From Bacillota bacterium (GTDB lineage Bacteria > Bacillota > Clostridia > Christensenellales > CAG-138): a stretch of DNA of 64,000 nucleotides. The stretch is taken from the NCBI GenBank assembly GCA_023455425.1, contig JAEYCM010000051.1, positions 1-64,000 of the forward strand. Direction: 5' to 3'. Below are positions 8,252 through 16,726 of the stretch, one piece after another. How positions within the stretch are numbered: the first letter of the stretch is position 1; every line of letters begins with the position of its first letter. Both the position numbers and the translations under genes were made by a program. The notes below the pieces were generated by a model. It had not been told where the DNA came from. It saw only the letters and a program-made list of their open reading frames with translations, and searched no databases.

Positions 8252-9248
8252 ATTTTTCCGCTTTCTGCCAGCTCATCATCTTGCGCAGTTCCGCGCCGGT
8301 TTTTTCGATCAGCAGGTTGCTTTCCTGGCGGCGCACGGCGTTGAAGTGCGGCCGGTTCGCCTGATTCTCTAAAATCCAGTTGCGGGCAAACGTGCCGTCC
8401 TGAATTTCATGGAGGACTTTCTTCATTTCCTTGCGCGTCTCTTCGGTGATGATGCGCTTGCCTGTCTGGTAATCGCCGTATTCCGCGGTGTCGCTGATGG
8501 AGTAGCGCATGTAGGAAAGGCCGCCCTTGACCACAAGGTCGATGATGAGCTTCATCTCATGCAGGCACTCGAAATACGCGTTTTCCGGCTGGTATCCGGC
8601 TTCCACCAGCGTATCGAAGCCCGCTTTGATCAGCTCGGTCACGCCGCCGCACAGTACGGCCTGCTCGCCAAAGAGATCGGTCTCGGTCTCTTCACGGAAT
8701 GTGGTTTCCAAAATACCGCCGCGCGCGCCGCCGATGCCCATGGCGTATGCAAGCGCGATTTCGCGGGCCTTGCCGGAGGCGTCCTGATGAACGGCGATGA
8801 GGCAGGGGACGCCTTTGCCTTCGTTATACTGGCTGCGTACGGTATGGCCGGGGCCCTTGGGGGCGATCATGATGACGTCCACATCCTTTGGCGGTACGAT
8901 CTGGCCGTAATGGATGTTGAAGCCGTGCGCGAACGCAAGCGCAGCGCCGGATTTCAGGTTGGGTGCGATATCGTTTTTATAGAGGGACGCCTGTTTTTCA
9001 TCGTTGACGAGGATCATGATGACGTCCGCTTCGCGGACGGCTTCCGCCGTCACCTTAACGGAAAGACCAGCTTCGCGGGCCGCTTCTGCGGATTTGGAGC
9101 CTTCATACAGGCCGACGATGACATTCACGCCGCTGTCCTTTAAGTTGAGCGCATGCGCATGGCCCTGGCTGCCGTAGCCGATCACCGCAACGGTCTTGCC
9201 GCTTAAAAGGTTCAGGTCGCAGTCTTTTTCGTAGTACATCGTTGCCAT
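8241..9248 (-). CDS. ilvC: Ketol-acid reductoisomerase
   Basis: IlvC isomerises and reduces acetolactate and acetohydroxybutyrate, using Mg2+ and usually NADPH. The N-terminal Rossmann motif is AVIGYGSQGHAHALNL; the all-helical C-terminal domain carries the acidic metal ligands (ETDLFGEQAVLCGG and ECLHEMKLIIDL). The 335 residues identify the short class I form. A GGAGG ribosome binding site lies before the ATG. Confidence 0.97.
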   Translation of the reverse strand: MATMYYEKDCDLNLLSGKTVAVIGYGSQGHAHALNLKDSGVNVIVGLYEGSKSAEAAREAGLSVKVTAEAVREADVIMILVNDEKQASLYKNDIAPNLKSGAALAFAHGFNIHYGQIVPPKDVDVIMIAPKGPGHTVRSQYNEGKGVPCLIAVHQDASGKAREIALAYAMGIGGARGGILETTFREETETDLFGEQAVLCGGVTELIKAGFDTLVEAGYQPENAYFECLHEMKLIIDLVVKGGLSYMRYSISDTAEYGDYQTGKRIITEETRKEMKKVLHEIQDGTFARNWILENQANRPHFNAVRRQESNLLIEKTGAELRKMMSWQKAEKYEK

Positions 9249-9298
9249 AGTTGTTTATCCTCCAAATAATATTTTTTTATCGTGCTCCGTACCTGTCG

Positions 9299-9802
9299 TT
9301 AGCCGTCAATCAGGCAGTAATTGCTTCTGCCCATGGCGGAGGGGCCGGTGCGGGACATTTCCACAATTCCATACGCCTTGAAATACTCCAAGAACGCGTT
9401 GAGCTTGCTGGGTTCGCCCGTGATCTCGATCAACAGCGAATCCGGCGAAAGATCGATGACGTTTGCGCGGTAGGTGTTTGCAGCCTCCACAAGTTCGGAA
9501 AGCTTGCCGGGCGCGAGCCTGACTTTTACGATCATCAGTTCCCGCTGCACCGTCTGGTTGGGGTTCATCAGCTGCACCAAGCGTACGTCTTCGAGCTTTT
9601 GAAGCTGTTTGACGATCTGCTCCTTGATGTAGTCGTCGCCCTGCGCCACAATGGTCATTCTGGAATACTCCGGGTCGTCGGTGACGCCTACCGTTAAGCT
9701 GTCTATATTGAAGCCGCGCCTTGCAAACAGCGCGGAAACCCGCGTGAGTACGCCGAAATGGTTTGCCACCAGCAAAGAAACTACAAATTGCTGCCTATCC
9801 AT
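9299..9802 (-). CDS. ilvN: Acetolactate synthase, small (regulatory) subunit
   Basis: The 167-residue protein starts with an ACT domain (FVVSLLVANHFGVLTRVSALFARRG) followed by the ALS_ss C-terminal domain. It binds IlvB, stimulates it and confers feedback inhibition by valine. It begins 15 nt after ilvB. The naming ilvN or ilvH is interchangeable here. Confidence 0.95.
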   Translation of the reverse strand: MDRQQFVVSLLVANHFGVLTRVSALFARRGFNIDSLTVGVTDDPEYSRMTIVAQGDDYIKEQIVKQLQKLEDVRLVQLMNPNQTVQRELMIVKVRLAPGKLSELVEAANTYRANVIDLSPDSLLIEITGEPSKLNAFLEYFKAYGIVEMSRTGPSAMGRSNYCLIDG

Positions 9803-9817
9803 ATTGTCCTCCTTCCG

Positions 9818-11482
9818 TTAGCGCAAAATGATATCGTTGATGCCCCGGTTGGGGGGAATCATCGGCAAGACGCGTTCGTCGCAGTCGATGATGCAGTCAA
9901 TGAGCGTCGGCGTATTTTCGAGGAATGCCGCCTCGATACAGCGGTCGAATTCCTCTTTCGTCGTCGCTCTGCAACCTTTTGCGCCAAACGCGTCCGCAAG
10001 CTTTGCAAAATCCGTCTTCCGGTGCAGCGTGGTATTGGAATACCGGCCCTCAAAGAACAGCGTCTGCCACTGGCGCACCATGCCGAGTACGCCGTTGTTG
10101 AGCACGACAACGATGATGGGAAGATCGTTTGAAACGGCGGTCGCCATCTCGTTCATGTTCATATGGAAGCTGCCGTCAGAGGTAAAGAGTACGGTGCGTT
10201 TCCGGTTGGCGGCGATGCAGGAACCGATCGCCGCGCCCATGCCAAAGCCCATCGCGCCCAAACCGCCGCTTGTGATGAATGTGCGGGGCTCCTTGAAGCG
10301 GTAGTACATCGTCGTCCACATCTGGTGCTGGCCGACGTCGGTCGCTACGATTTCATCCGGCTTCATGCGCTCGCATACGCCCTCGATGATGTACTGCGGC
10401 GTCAATTCGCTTTCGCACATGGAAATGCTGTTTTCCGGGCAGCGCTTCATGGCGGCGACTTCCTCCGCCCATTCCTCATGCCGCTGCTGGGGCAGACGGT
10501 CGGATAAAATGTTGAGCACGGTTTTCACGTTTCCTACGATGCTTCTGTTTACCGTAATGTTTTTGCTGATCTCGGCGGGGTCGATGTCGATGTGCAACAC
10601 CATTCTGCCTCTGGAGAATTCGGATTTGTCGCCGGTTGCCCGGTCGGAAAAGCGGGTGCCCACCGCGATGAGAAGATCGCTTTCGTTGAGCGCCTTGGTG
10701 GAGGCGAACCTCCCGTGCATGCCCATCATGCCTAAAAAGCGCGGATTGTCTGCAGAGATGGAGGTGCGGCCCATCATACTGGTGCCAATGGGGGCGTCCA
10801 CCTTATCCGCAAAGCGGGCCAGCTCCTTCTGCGCGTCAGAAAGAACCACGCCGCCGCCGCAATAGATGTACGGCTTTTTAGAGGAGCGTATCATTTCGAT
10901 GGCTTTGTCCAGTTCTTCTTCTTTGATGGGCGGCATGGGGCGCTTTTGCTGTTTTTCCTGCGGCTCATATTCCGCCATGGCCATCTGGACGTCCTTGGGC
11001 ACATCCACCAGCACCGGGCCGGGACGGCCGGAGATCGCCACCTGGAACGCTTCGCGCAATGTTGCCGCCAGCTTGTTGACGTCTTTGACGATGTAATTGT
11101 GCTTGGTCACAGGCATTGTCACGCCCGCGATATCCACTTCCTGGAAGCTGTCCCGCCCCAGCAGCGCCACGGCAACATTGCCGGTGATGGCGACGACAGG
11201 GGTGCTGTCAAAGTAGGCGCAGGCGATGCCGGTGACAAGGTTTGTGGCGCCGGGGCCGGAGGTGGCGATGACCACGCCTGTTTTTCCGGTTGCGCGCGCA
11301 TACCCATCGGCGGCGTGGGCCGCGCCCTGCTCATGGCAGGTGGTGTAATGCGTGATCCTGTCGCTGTACTTGTAAAGCTCGTCGTAGATGTTGAGCACGG
11401 TACCTCCGGGGTAGCCGAACACCGCATCCACGTCCTGCTCCAGCAGCACTTTTAAGATGATCTCCGCACCAGATAACAACAT
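9818..11482 (-). CDS. ilvB: Acetolactate synthase, large (catalytic) subunit
   Basis: A ThDP- and FAD-dependent enzyme that joins two pyruvates (or pyruvate and 2-ketobutyrate). N-terminal motifs are GYPGGTVLNIYDELYK and the ThDP-activating glutamate in TTCHEQGAAHAADGYARATG. In the ThDP motif the usual GDGSF is SDGSF (TSDGSFHMNMNE, then VVVLNN), a mild deviation. The start at 11482 is chosen because GGGAGG lies 9 nt upstream; the open frame continues through the attenuator hairpin and is not used. This gives 554 residues. First structural gene of the ilv-leu operon, about 55 nt behind the attenuator. Confidence 0.96.
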   Translation of the reverse strand: MLLSGAEIILKVLLEQDVDAVFGYPGGTVLNIYDELYKYSDRITHYTTCHEQGAAHAADGYARATGKTGVVIATSGPGATNLVTGIACAYFDSTPVVAITGNVAVALLGRDSFQEVDIAGVTMPVTKHNYIVKDVNKLAATLREAFQVAISGRPGPVLVDVPKDVQMAMAEYEPQEKQQKRPMPPIKEEELDKAIEMIRSSKKPYIYCGGGVVLSDAQKELARFADKVDAPIGTSMMGRTSISADNPRFLGMMGMHGRFASTKALNESDLLIAVGTRFSDRATGDKSEFSRGRMVLHIDIDPAEISKNITVNRSIVGNVKTVLNILSDRLPQQRHEEWAEEVAAMKRCPENSISMCESELTPQYIIEGVCERMKPDEIVATDVGQHQMWTTMYYRFKEPRTFITSGGLGAMGFGMGAAIGSCIAANRKRTVLFTSDGSFHMNMNEMATAVSNDLPIIVVVLNNGVLGMVRQWQTLFFEGRYSNTTLHRKTDFAKLADAFGAKGCRATTKEEFDRCIEAAFLENTPTLIDCIIDCDERVLPMIPPNRGINDIILR

Positions 11483-11536
11483 GTGATTGCCTCCCGTATC
11501 TTGTGTAGCGGCTGCGTTGCCGCAATTTTTTCTATC

Positions 11537-11568
11537 AAAAAAGCCCTGCAGTGTGTTCACTGCAGGGC
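11537..11568 (-). terminator. Attenuator (intrinsic terminator) ahead of ilvB
   Basis: On the minus strand an 11-bp perfect stem (GCCCTGCAGTG-type arms, 11543-11553 with 11558-11568) with a 4-nt loop is followed by TTTTTTG. It lies between the leader-peptide stop codon and ilvB, the place expected of a transcription attenuator, and would end transcription before the structural genes unless an alternative fold forms. Confidence 0.85.
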
Positions 11569-11593
11569 CCTAAGGTTCGTTAAGCCTACCCGT

Positions 11594-11701
11594 TTATGCA
11601 GCTATCCACTTATTTGCACGACCAACACCCCGGACTACAAGTACGAGCCCGAGGAGAAGAATGCTAATAAGGATAGAGCCGCTGTTAAACGGTGACGACA
11701 T
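11594..11701 (-). CDS. ilv-leu operon leader peptide (35 aa)
   Basis: A short frame with a good ribosome binding site (GAGGTAAC, 4 nt before the ATG at 11701) encodes 35 residues. Positions 10-26 read ILISILLLGLVLVVRGV: 13 of 17 are Ile, Leu or Val. It ends 26 nt before the attenuator hairpin. The layout of promoter, peptide rich in the pathway's own products, terminator and operon is that of enteric ilv and leu leaders. Ribosome stalling at these codons when branched-chain aminoacyl-tRNAs run short should favour read-through. The run could also form a membrane helix, so a real small membrane protein is the alternative. No T-box consensus (AGGGTGGNACCGCG) was found in the leader. Confidence 0.8.
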   Translation of the reverse strand: MSSPFNSGSILISILLLGLVLVVRGVGRANKWIAA

Positions 11702-11729
11702 ATTTGTTACCTCAAATTCGGTTTTTATA

Positions 11730-11758
11730 AAAGTAACACACGATAAAATAAAAGTCAA
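11730..11758 (-). promoter_or_regulatory. Sigma-A promoter of the ilv-leu operon
   Basis: Minus-strand TTGACT (11753-11758) and TACTTT (11730-11735) are separated by exactly 17 nt. Transcription should begin near 11723, about 22 nt before the leader-peptide ATG. The surrounding region is AT-rich. Confidence 0.65.
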
Positions 11759-11889
11759 ACAATTTTATATAAATTATTCATTAAATTCGCATATTGTTCA
11801 GCCAAAACGCAAAACTGCTCCGGCAAATGTCCAAAATCAGGGCAATCTCGAATTCGATATCATATATTGTTTGGACGGTATGCATCCGG

Positions 11890-12735
11890 TTATTCGCACG
11901 TCCTGTCATGGGGAGCAGGAAGCAGGGAAGGAACCGCCAAAAGGGTGGGCGTTTCATCTTCCAAAGTGCTTTTCTTTGGTGTGGGGTCCGCCATGAACTC
12001 CGTCATAAAACGCCAGTAGCGCTTGGGCATATGTCCCATGCGGCAGCGGGGATTGTGTCGCCCTTCCACTTCGATGGTATCGTAGAAAAGCCGCCACAGC
12101 GCGCGGTATTTTCGCTCCTCTTCGTCCGGCTCGGGCATGGTGAACGCCTCCACATTGGCAATCTCCCATGAGTCCTTTTGGTGCAGCAGCGCCATGGAAT
12201 GCGTTTTATCATACAACACGAACCGTTCGTTGGGGTAGCGCGCGCAAAAGTGCGGCGCGATGATGGGGAGCACAATATTCTTTGGCTCAATGGTGGAAAC
12301 CAGCACACCGTTTGCCTCCGAAAAACGAACAAATCCCGTGAACAGATGCGCTTCGTGTTCCAGATGGAGCACCGCCTGCGTTAAGCCGTGTACCGTATCG
12401 TCGGTCAGCATGCGCGTGACGATGGGACCCTTTTCATATCCCAGGCGCAAAAACTGCAATATGAGCAGTTCTTTCTGCGCATGGCATGTTAAAAAGGCGC
12501 GCCGCACAAAATCTGCTGCTTCCGCTCCGATTTTCTGGGGGATGGAGCGGCGCACGCGGCGCGCCCGGTCGGGGATGGTGACAATCTGTTTTACAGGCAG
12601 CAAAAAGGGAAGCTCTTTTGTTTCCGGCAAAATATCCGAAGGAATTTCCCGGCTGTTGTAGCTTTCAAACACGCAGCACAGAAGCCCGTCGAAGCTGCCG
12701 TCGTAGCAGTATATTAAAGCTGACCGCTCAGGCAT
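11890..12735 (-). CDS. DUF4130-family putative DNA-metabolism protein
   Basis: The 281 residues resemble the DUF4130 family (TIGR03915-type), found next to a radical SAM protein of the rSAM_link_UDG type or fused to a uracil-DNA-glycosylase domain in other bacteria. Visible features are the start MPERSALIYCYDGSFDGLLCC, a helical middle, and MGHMPKRYWRFMTEF near the C-terminus. No glycosylase motif is evident. The first 22 nt overlap the radical SAM gene, so the two are co-translated; GGAGGAG lies 9-10 nt before the ATG. Role inferred: DNA repair or nucleic-acid modification together with its partner, supported by a LexA box at the shared promoter. Biochemistry unknown to me. Confidence 0.8.
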   Translation of the reverse strand: MPERSALIYCYDGSFDGLLCCVFESYNSREIPSDILPETKELPFLLPVKQIVTIPDRARRVRRSIPQKIGAEAADFVRRAFLTCHAQKELLILQFLRLGYEKGPIVTRMLTDDTVHGLTQAVLHLEHEAHLFTGFVRFSEANGVLVSTIEPKNIVLPIIAPHFCARYPNERFVLYDKTHSMALLHQKDSWEIANVEAFTMPEPDEEERKYRALWRLFYDTIEVEGRHNPRCRMGHMPKRYWRFMTEFMADPTPKKSTLEDETPTLLAVPSLLPAPHDRTCE

Positions 12736-14030
12736 TTGTATAGCTCCTCCCGCTTAAATGCAGGCTGTTCAAACAAGGAAGTCTGCTGCGGCGCAAACAG
12801 CGCGTTTTGCTCCTTTTTGCCCTGCAACTGTTCACGCAGGAGCGCGCACAGCAGCAGATCCTGCGCGGCGTCCAGGCCATTGGAACGCTGCCCCTTGCAG
12901 GTAATAAAATATTGCGCGCGCTTTAACACCACGCCCAATTTCTTTAGACCCGCAAAATCCAGGCTGCCGGTCCTTCGCGCGATCACGATGCGCTGAGCGC
13001 TTCTTACGCCGATCCCCGGCACGCGCAGCAGCGTTTCATACGGCGCGCGGTTGACCTCTACCGGAAAAAGGGCAGGGTGGTTGATGGCCCAGTTGCACTT
13101 GGGATCAAGGTAGGGGTTAAACGTGGGATGGTCCTCATCCAGTATTTCGGAAGCCTCAAAGCCGTAAAAGCGCAGCAGCCAGTCCGCCTGGTAGAGGCGA
13201 TGCTCCCGCAAAAGCGGAGGTTTTACGTCCCGCGCGGGGAGCAGCGCATGCTCCGTCACGGGCATATAGGCGCTGAAGAATACGCGCTTAAGCCGGTACC
13301 CCCTATACAGTTTTTCCGTCAGGTTCAGAATATGAAAATCGCTTTCTCCGGAAGCGCCCACGATCATCTGCGTGCTTTGCCCCGCGGGAACGAACTTCGG
13401 CGCGCTTTTGTAGCGCACAAGCTCTTTGGAGCTTTCCGCAATCCGCCCGCGGATAAAGCCCATGGGCGCCAATATGGAATGTTTGGATTTGTCCGGCGCA
13501 AGCCGCACTAAGCTTTCCTGGGAAGGAAGCTCGATATTGACGCTCATGCGGTCAGCAAGCATCCCCAGGCGTTCCACCAGCGCGTCGCTTGCGCCGGGTA
13601 TGGCCTTTGCGTGGATATAGCCGTAAAACTTATATTCTTCCCGCAGCAGACGCAATACTTCAATCATGCGCTCCATGGTATAATCCGGGTTTTTGAGCAC
13701 GCCGGAGCTTAGAAACAACCCCTCGATGTAGTTGCGGCGGTAGAACGCCATGGTGAGGTCCGCAAGCTCCTGCGGTTCAAATGTGGCGCGGCGGGAATCG
13801 TTGGAGCGGCGGTTGACGCAATAGGCGCAGTCATACGCGCAGGCGTTGGTCATAAGCACCTTCAGGAGGGAAATACAGCGCCCATCGCCCGCGAAACTGT
13901 GGCAGATGCCGGCCGCGACAGCGCTGCCGATGCCGTCCTGATTGGGGGCGCGGTCGGTGCCGCTCGACGTGCAGGCGACGTCATATTTTGCCGCGTCCGT
14001 TAAAATTTCAAGCTTTTCGTATACGTCCAA
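12714..14030 (-). CDS. Radical SAM protein with C-terminal helix-hairpin-helix (putative DNA repair)
   Basis: The CxxxCxxC radical SAM motif is at C64, C68 and C71 (NACAYDCAYC), and a helix-hairpin-helix, LLRVPGIGVRSAQRIVIAR, lies in the last quarter, so a [4Fe-4S]/SAM enzyme acting on DNA or RNA is likely. It matches the rSAM_link_UDG family (TIGR03916). The start is TTG at 14030: an in-frame TGA lies three codons upstream and GGGAG precedes it, so no ATG or GTG is possible. 438 residues. First gene of the pair with the DUF4130 protein. The promoter holds a perfect palindromic LexA box between -35 and -10, indicating SOS control. Confidence 0.85.
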   Translation of the reverse strand: MDVYEKLEILTDAAKYDVACTSSGTDRAPNQDGIGSAVAAGICHSFAGDGRCISLLKVLMTNACAYDCAYCVNRRSNDSRRATFEPQELADLTMAFYRRNYIEGLFLSSGVLKNPDYTMERMIEVLRLLREEYKFYGYIHAKAIPGASDALVERLGMLADRMSVNIELPSQESLVRLAPDKSKHSILAPMGFIRGRIAESSKELVRYKSAPKFVPAGQSTQMIVGASGESDFHILNLTEKLYRGYRLKRVFFSAYMPVTEHALLPARDVKPPLLREHRLYQADWLLRFYGFEASEILDEDHPTFNPYLDPKCNWAINHPALFPVEVNRAPYETLLRVPGIGVRSAQRIVIARRTGSLDFAGLKKLGVVLKRAQYFITCKGQRSNGLDAAQDLLLCALLREQLQGKKEQNALFAPQQTSLFEQPAFKREELYKCLSGQL

Positions 14031-14061
14031 ACCCGTTCACGCTCCCGCTTTTGTCTCTTCA

Positions 14062-14091
14062 ATTATAATATAGAACATATGTTCTTGTCCA
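14062..14091 (-). promoter_or_regulatory. SOS promoter: LexA box within -35/-10 spacer
   Basis: The perfect palindrome AGAACATATGTTCT (14072-14085) contains the Gram-positive LexA/DinR core GAAC-N4-GTTC. On the minus strand it sits between TGGACA (14086-14091) and TATAAT (14062-14067), spaced 18 nt, so bound LexA would block RNA polymerase. It drives the radical SAM/DUF4130 pair starting at 14030. Confidence 0.85.
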
Positions 14092-14213
14092 GCGTCTTGC
14101 GCATATTCTGTGCCGGCAGCGACCGCGCTATGCCGACCTGAAAATTATACGCCGGTTTATGTGGAAACGGGGAATGGTATCAATAAGATAATCAAACGAT
14201 TGGGGCATGCAAA

Positions 14214-15692
14214 ATGGATAACTTTACAATGATGCAGTTCTTTGAATGGAATATTGAAAATGACGGGGCGCACTGGGAACGCCTGAAGAATGAGGCGCAT
14301 GCGCTCAGACAAATGGGCATTTCCGCCGTATGGATCCCACCCTGCACCAAGGCGGCGGGGCAATACAGCGTGGGCTATAATGTGTACGATCTTTATGACC
14401 TGGGTGAGTTCGACCAAAAGGGTACCGTCAGGACAAAATACGGCACAAAGGATCAGTTGCTTGCGGCAATCGGGGAAGCGCACCGCCAGGGGATCAAAGT
14501 CTATGCGGACGTGGTGCTCAACCACAAGGCGGGCGCAGACGAAAAAGAAACGTTCCTTGCTATTGAGGTGGATCCAAACGACCGGAAGCGCGAGCTCTCC
14601 GGCCCGCAGGATATAGAGGGCTGGACCAAGTTTACCTTCCCCGGCCGCGGGGACCAATACTCCGCGTTCAAATGGAACTATACGCATTTTACCGCGACCG
14701 ACCGGGATGAGCGCTCTTCCCGCAACGCCATATTCAAGGTCTATGGCCACGGAAAGGTGTGGGCGGAGCATGTGGACGATGAAAAAAACAATTACGACTA
14801 CCTGATGTCCGCGGATATCGATTATCACAACGAATACGTGGTGGAGGAAATCAAACGCTGGGCCGCATGGTTCATCGATGAACTGCATGTGGACGGCTTC
14901 CGGCTGGACGCCCTCAAGCATATCGATCAGGCGTTTGTTAAGTTGCTCATCGACCACGTACAGGCGCATGCCGGAAAGGATTTCTTTGTGGTGGGGGAAT
15001 ACTGGCACCGCGAAGAGGGCAAGCTCAACCATTTTATCGATGTGTCCGATCAGGCGCTGCATCTGTTTGACGTAGCGCTCCATTTCCACTTTCACGAAGC
15101 GTCCCATAGCGGACGGGATTATGACCTGACGCGCTTGTTTGACGGTACGCTTGTGTCCACCAACCGGTTCCGCGCCGTCACGTTTGTGGACAACCACGAT
15201 TCCCAGCCCGATCAGGCGCTTGGGTCCTGGGTGGATGATTGGTTCAAGCCCATTGCCTACGCGCTGATCCTGCTCCGCATCGACGGTCTTCCTTGCGTGT
15301 TTTACGGGGATTATTACGGGATCGTGGGACAGGTACCGCCCAAACGGGACAAGCTCGATCCCCTGCTGTACGCAAGAAAGCACTTAGCCTACGGAGAACA
15401 GGTGGATTATTTCGACCATTCCAACGTGATCGGTTTTTTAAGGAAAGGGGATATTGAGCATCCGGATTCCGGCGTTGCAGTGGTTATAAGCAACGGAGAG
15501 GATGGCACAAAATATATGTCATTCGGGCCGGAACACGCCGGGCGGGAGTTTTTTGACCTCACCGGCAACCGAAGTGAACGCATTGCACTCGATCAGGACG
15601 GCGCCGCCACATTCACGGTAAACGGCGGTTCCGTTTCTGTCTGGGCGAGCGTCGCCCATGTGAAACCGAAAGGAAACAATTTATTTGAATAA
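14214..15692 (+). CDS. Cytoplasmic alpha-amylase (GH13)
   Basis: A 492-residue GH13 enzyme with no signal peptide, so it acts inside the cell on glycogen-like or imported maltodextrins. The conserved regions are in order: DVVLNHKAG (about 99-107), GFRLDA with nucleophile D232, VVGEYW with acid/base E262, and FVDNHD with D329. The N-terminus MDNFTMMQFFEWN is typical of the AmyA/GH13_5 cytoplasmic subfamily. A C-terminal beta-domain ends the protein. It diverges from the LexA-controlled gene; the ribosome binding site is weak (GGGG). Confidence 0.93.
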   Translation: MDNFTMMQFFEWNIENDGAHWERLKNEAHALRQMGISAVWIPPCTKAAGQYSVGYNVYDLYDLGEFDQKGTVRTKYGTKDQLLAAIGEAHRQGIKVYADVVLNHKAGADEKETFLAIEVDPNDRKRELSGPQDIEGWTKFTFPGRGDQYSAFKWNYTHFTATDRDERSSRNAIFKVYGHGKVWAEHVDDEKNNYDYLMSADIDYHNEYVVEEIKRWAAWFIDELHVDGFRLDALKHIDQAFVKLLIDHVQAHAGKDFFVVGEYWHREEGKLNHFIDVSDQALHLFDVALHFHFHEASHSGRDYDLTRLFDGTLVSTNRFRAVTFVDNHDSQPDQALGSWVDDWFKPIAYALILLRIDGLPCVFYGDYYGIVGQVPPKRDKLDPLLYARKHLAYGEQVDYFDHSNVIGFLRKGDIEHPDSGVAVVISNGEDGTKYMSFGPEHAGREFFDLTGNRSERIALDQDGAATFTVNGGSVSVWASVAHVKPKGNNLFE

Positions 15693-15753
15693 CTGCGCAC
15701 ACAACTGGTTATGTTAGAAATAACAGGCCAGTATCATTACGAAATGAGGTGTT

Positions 15754-16008
15754 ATGATGGGTATACTTGCATGGATTATCGTGGGCGCGCTTTCGGGTTG
15801 GATCGCAAGCAAAATTACCGGCAATGACGCCGAAATGGGTGCCGTCAAGAATATTGTGGTTGGTATCATAGGCGCGTTTATCGGCGGGTTTGTCATGAAT
15901 ATGATCGGCGGCCAGGGGATTACAGGATTTACGCTCTGGAGCGTGATCGTTTCCGTGATCGGCGCGGTGATATTGCTGAGCATCATCAACCTGCTGCGCA
16001 GAAAGTAA
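15754..16008 (+). CDS. GlsB/YeaQ/YmgE-type small membrane protein
   Basis: An 84-residue protein of the transglycosylase-associated family: three hydrophobic segments with glycine motifs (MGILAWIIVGALSGWIASKI, then IVVGIIGAFIGGFVMNMIGG, then a C-terminal helix ending in NLLRRK). Members are general-stress membrane proteins of unknown mechanism. GAGGTG precedes two consecutive ATGs at 15754 and 15757, and either may be used. A terminator follows closely, so it is a single-gene unit or the end of the amylase transcript. Confidence 0.85.
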   Translation: MMGILAWIIVGALSGWIASKITGNDAEMGAVKNIVVGIIGAFIGGFVMNMIGGQGITGFTLWSVIVSVIGAVILLSIINLLRRK

Positions 16009-16022
16009 TACGCTTCCATATG

Positions 16023-16047
16023 GACCCGCAGATTCTGCGGGTCTTTT
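16023..16047 (+). terminator. Intrinsic terminator
   Basis: A 9-bp stem (GACCCGCAG / CTGCGGGTC) with an ATT loop is followed by TTTTCTTTT, 15 nt after the small membrane-protein gene. Confidence 0.85.
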
Positions 16048-16189
16048 CTTTTGCAGGCAAAATGACGCTCTCTCCGCACAAAAACGGAAAGGGAGCGGTT
16101 CACAGTGCCTGCTTCCGCGCGTGAAAGGTATAATATTCATCCCATTTCATATACTGTATCAATTTTCATTCGAAAGGTGCTGGGTCGCC

Positions 16190-16726
16190 ATGGAATACGA
16201 CAATCAGTCGCGGATCGCCTCCATTCAGGGCGAGATCGGATATATTATGGGTCTTCTGCGCAGTACGTTTAATGAACCCGCAAGGAACGCTCTGATGGAG
16301 CGGCTTAGAAGCCTTATGCGGTCAATGGCGGAACTGACCGGGCCGCCCATAGGGGTGGAGGGGATGCGGGAGAGCGCACAACCGCAGGAAGAAAATCAAC
16401 CGCCCCCTCAGCCCGCGAAGAATATGGCCCCCATCGTCAGCGGGCAGGAGCCTGCGCGTCCTGCACAGGGGACAAGGCGTGTATTTACCCCCGAGGAGCT
16501 TGCGCTCTACAACGGTACGGACGGATACCCATCCTATGTTGCCGTAAACGGTATCGTATATGATGTCAGCAACGCGCCTATTTGGCAAACCGGAACGCAC
16601 TTTGGGCTGCATGCGGGGCAGGATCTTTCCGTCGAGTTCAATACCTGCCATTCCAACAGGCCGTTTGTATTGGACGCAATGGTACCGGTTGGCAGGCTGG
16701 AAAGTGGAGACGAGACGCTCATCTGA
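16190..16726 (+). CDS. Cytochrome b5-like heme-binding protein (intact copy)
   Basis: The 178-residue protein has a helical N-terminal part (residues 1-50, with ARNALMERLRSLMRSMAEL), a Pro/Gln-rich linker, and a C-terminal cytochrome b5-like heme/steroid-binding domain: FTPEELALYNG, PSYVAVNGIVYDVSN, then HFGLHAGQDLSVEFNTCH, where the histidines are candidate heme ligands. Start chosen at the ATG at 16190, behind GAAAGGTG; the open frame upstream lacks a ribosome binding site. No signal peptide, so cytoplasmic. It may pass electrons to or from the hydrogenase encoded downstream; that is inferred from position. Copy 2 of this gene (17001-17533) is broken. Confidence 0.75.
   Translation: MEYDNQSRIASIQGEIGYIMGLLRSTFNEPARNALMERLRSLMRSMAELTGPPIGVEGMRESAQPQEENQPPPQPAKNMAPIVSGQEPARPAQGTRRVFTPEELALYNGTDGYPSYVAVNGIVYDVSNAPIWQTGTHFGLHAGQDLSVEFNTCHSNRPFVLDAMVPVGRLESGDETLI

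Noticed and set aside
11483..11760. T-box riboswitch upstream of ilvB
   Set aside because: No AGGGTGGNACCGCG-like T-box sequence or specifier-loop pattern; the region is occupied by the leader-peptide frame.
14157..15383. 408-codon minus-strand frame over the amylase gene
   Set aside because: Antisense of a complete GH13 gene with all catalytic motifs; no ribosome binding site or recognisable domain.
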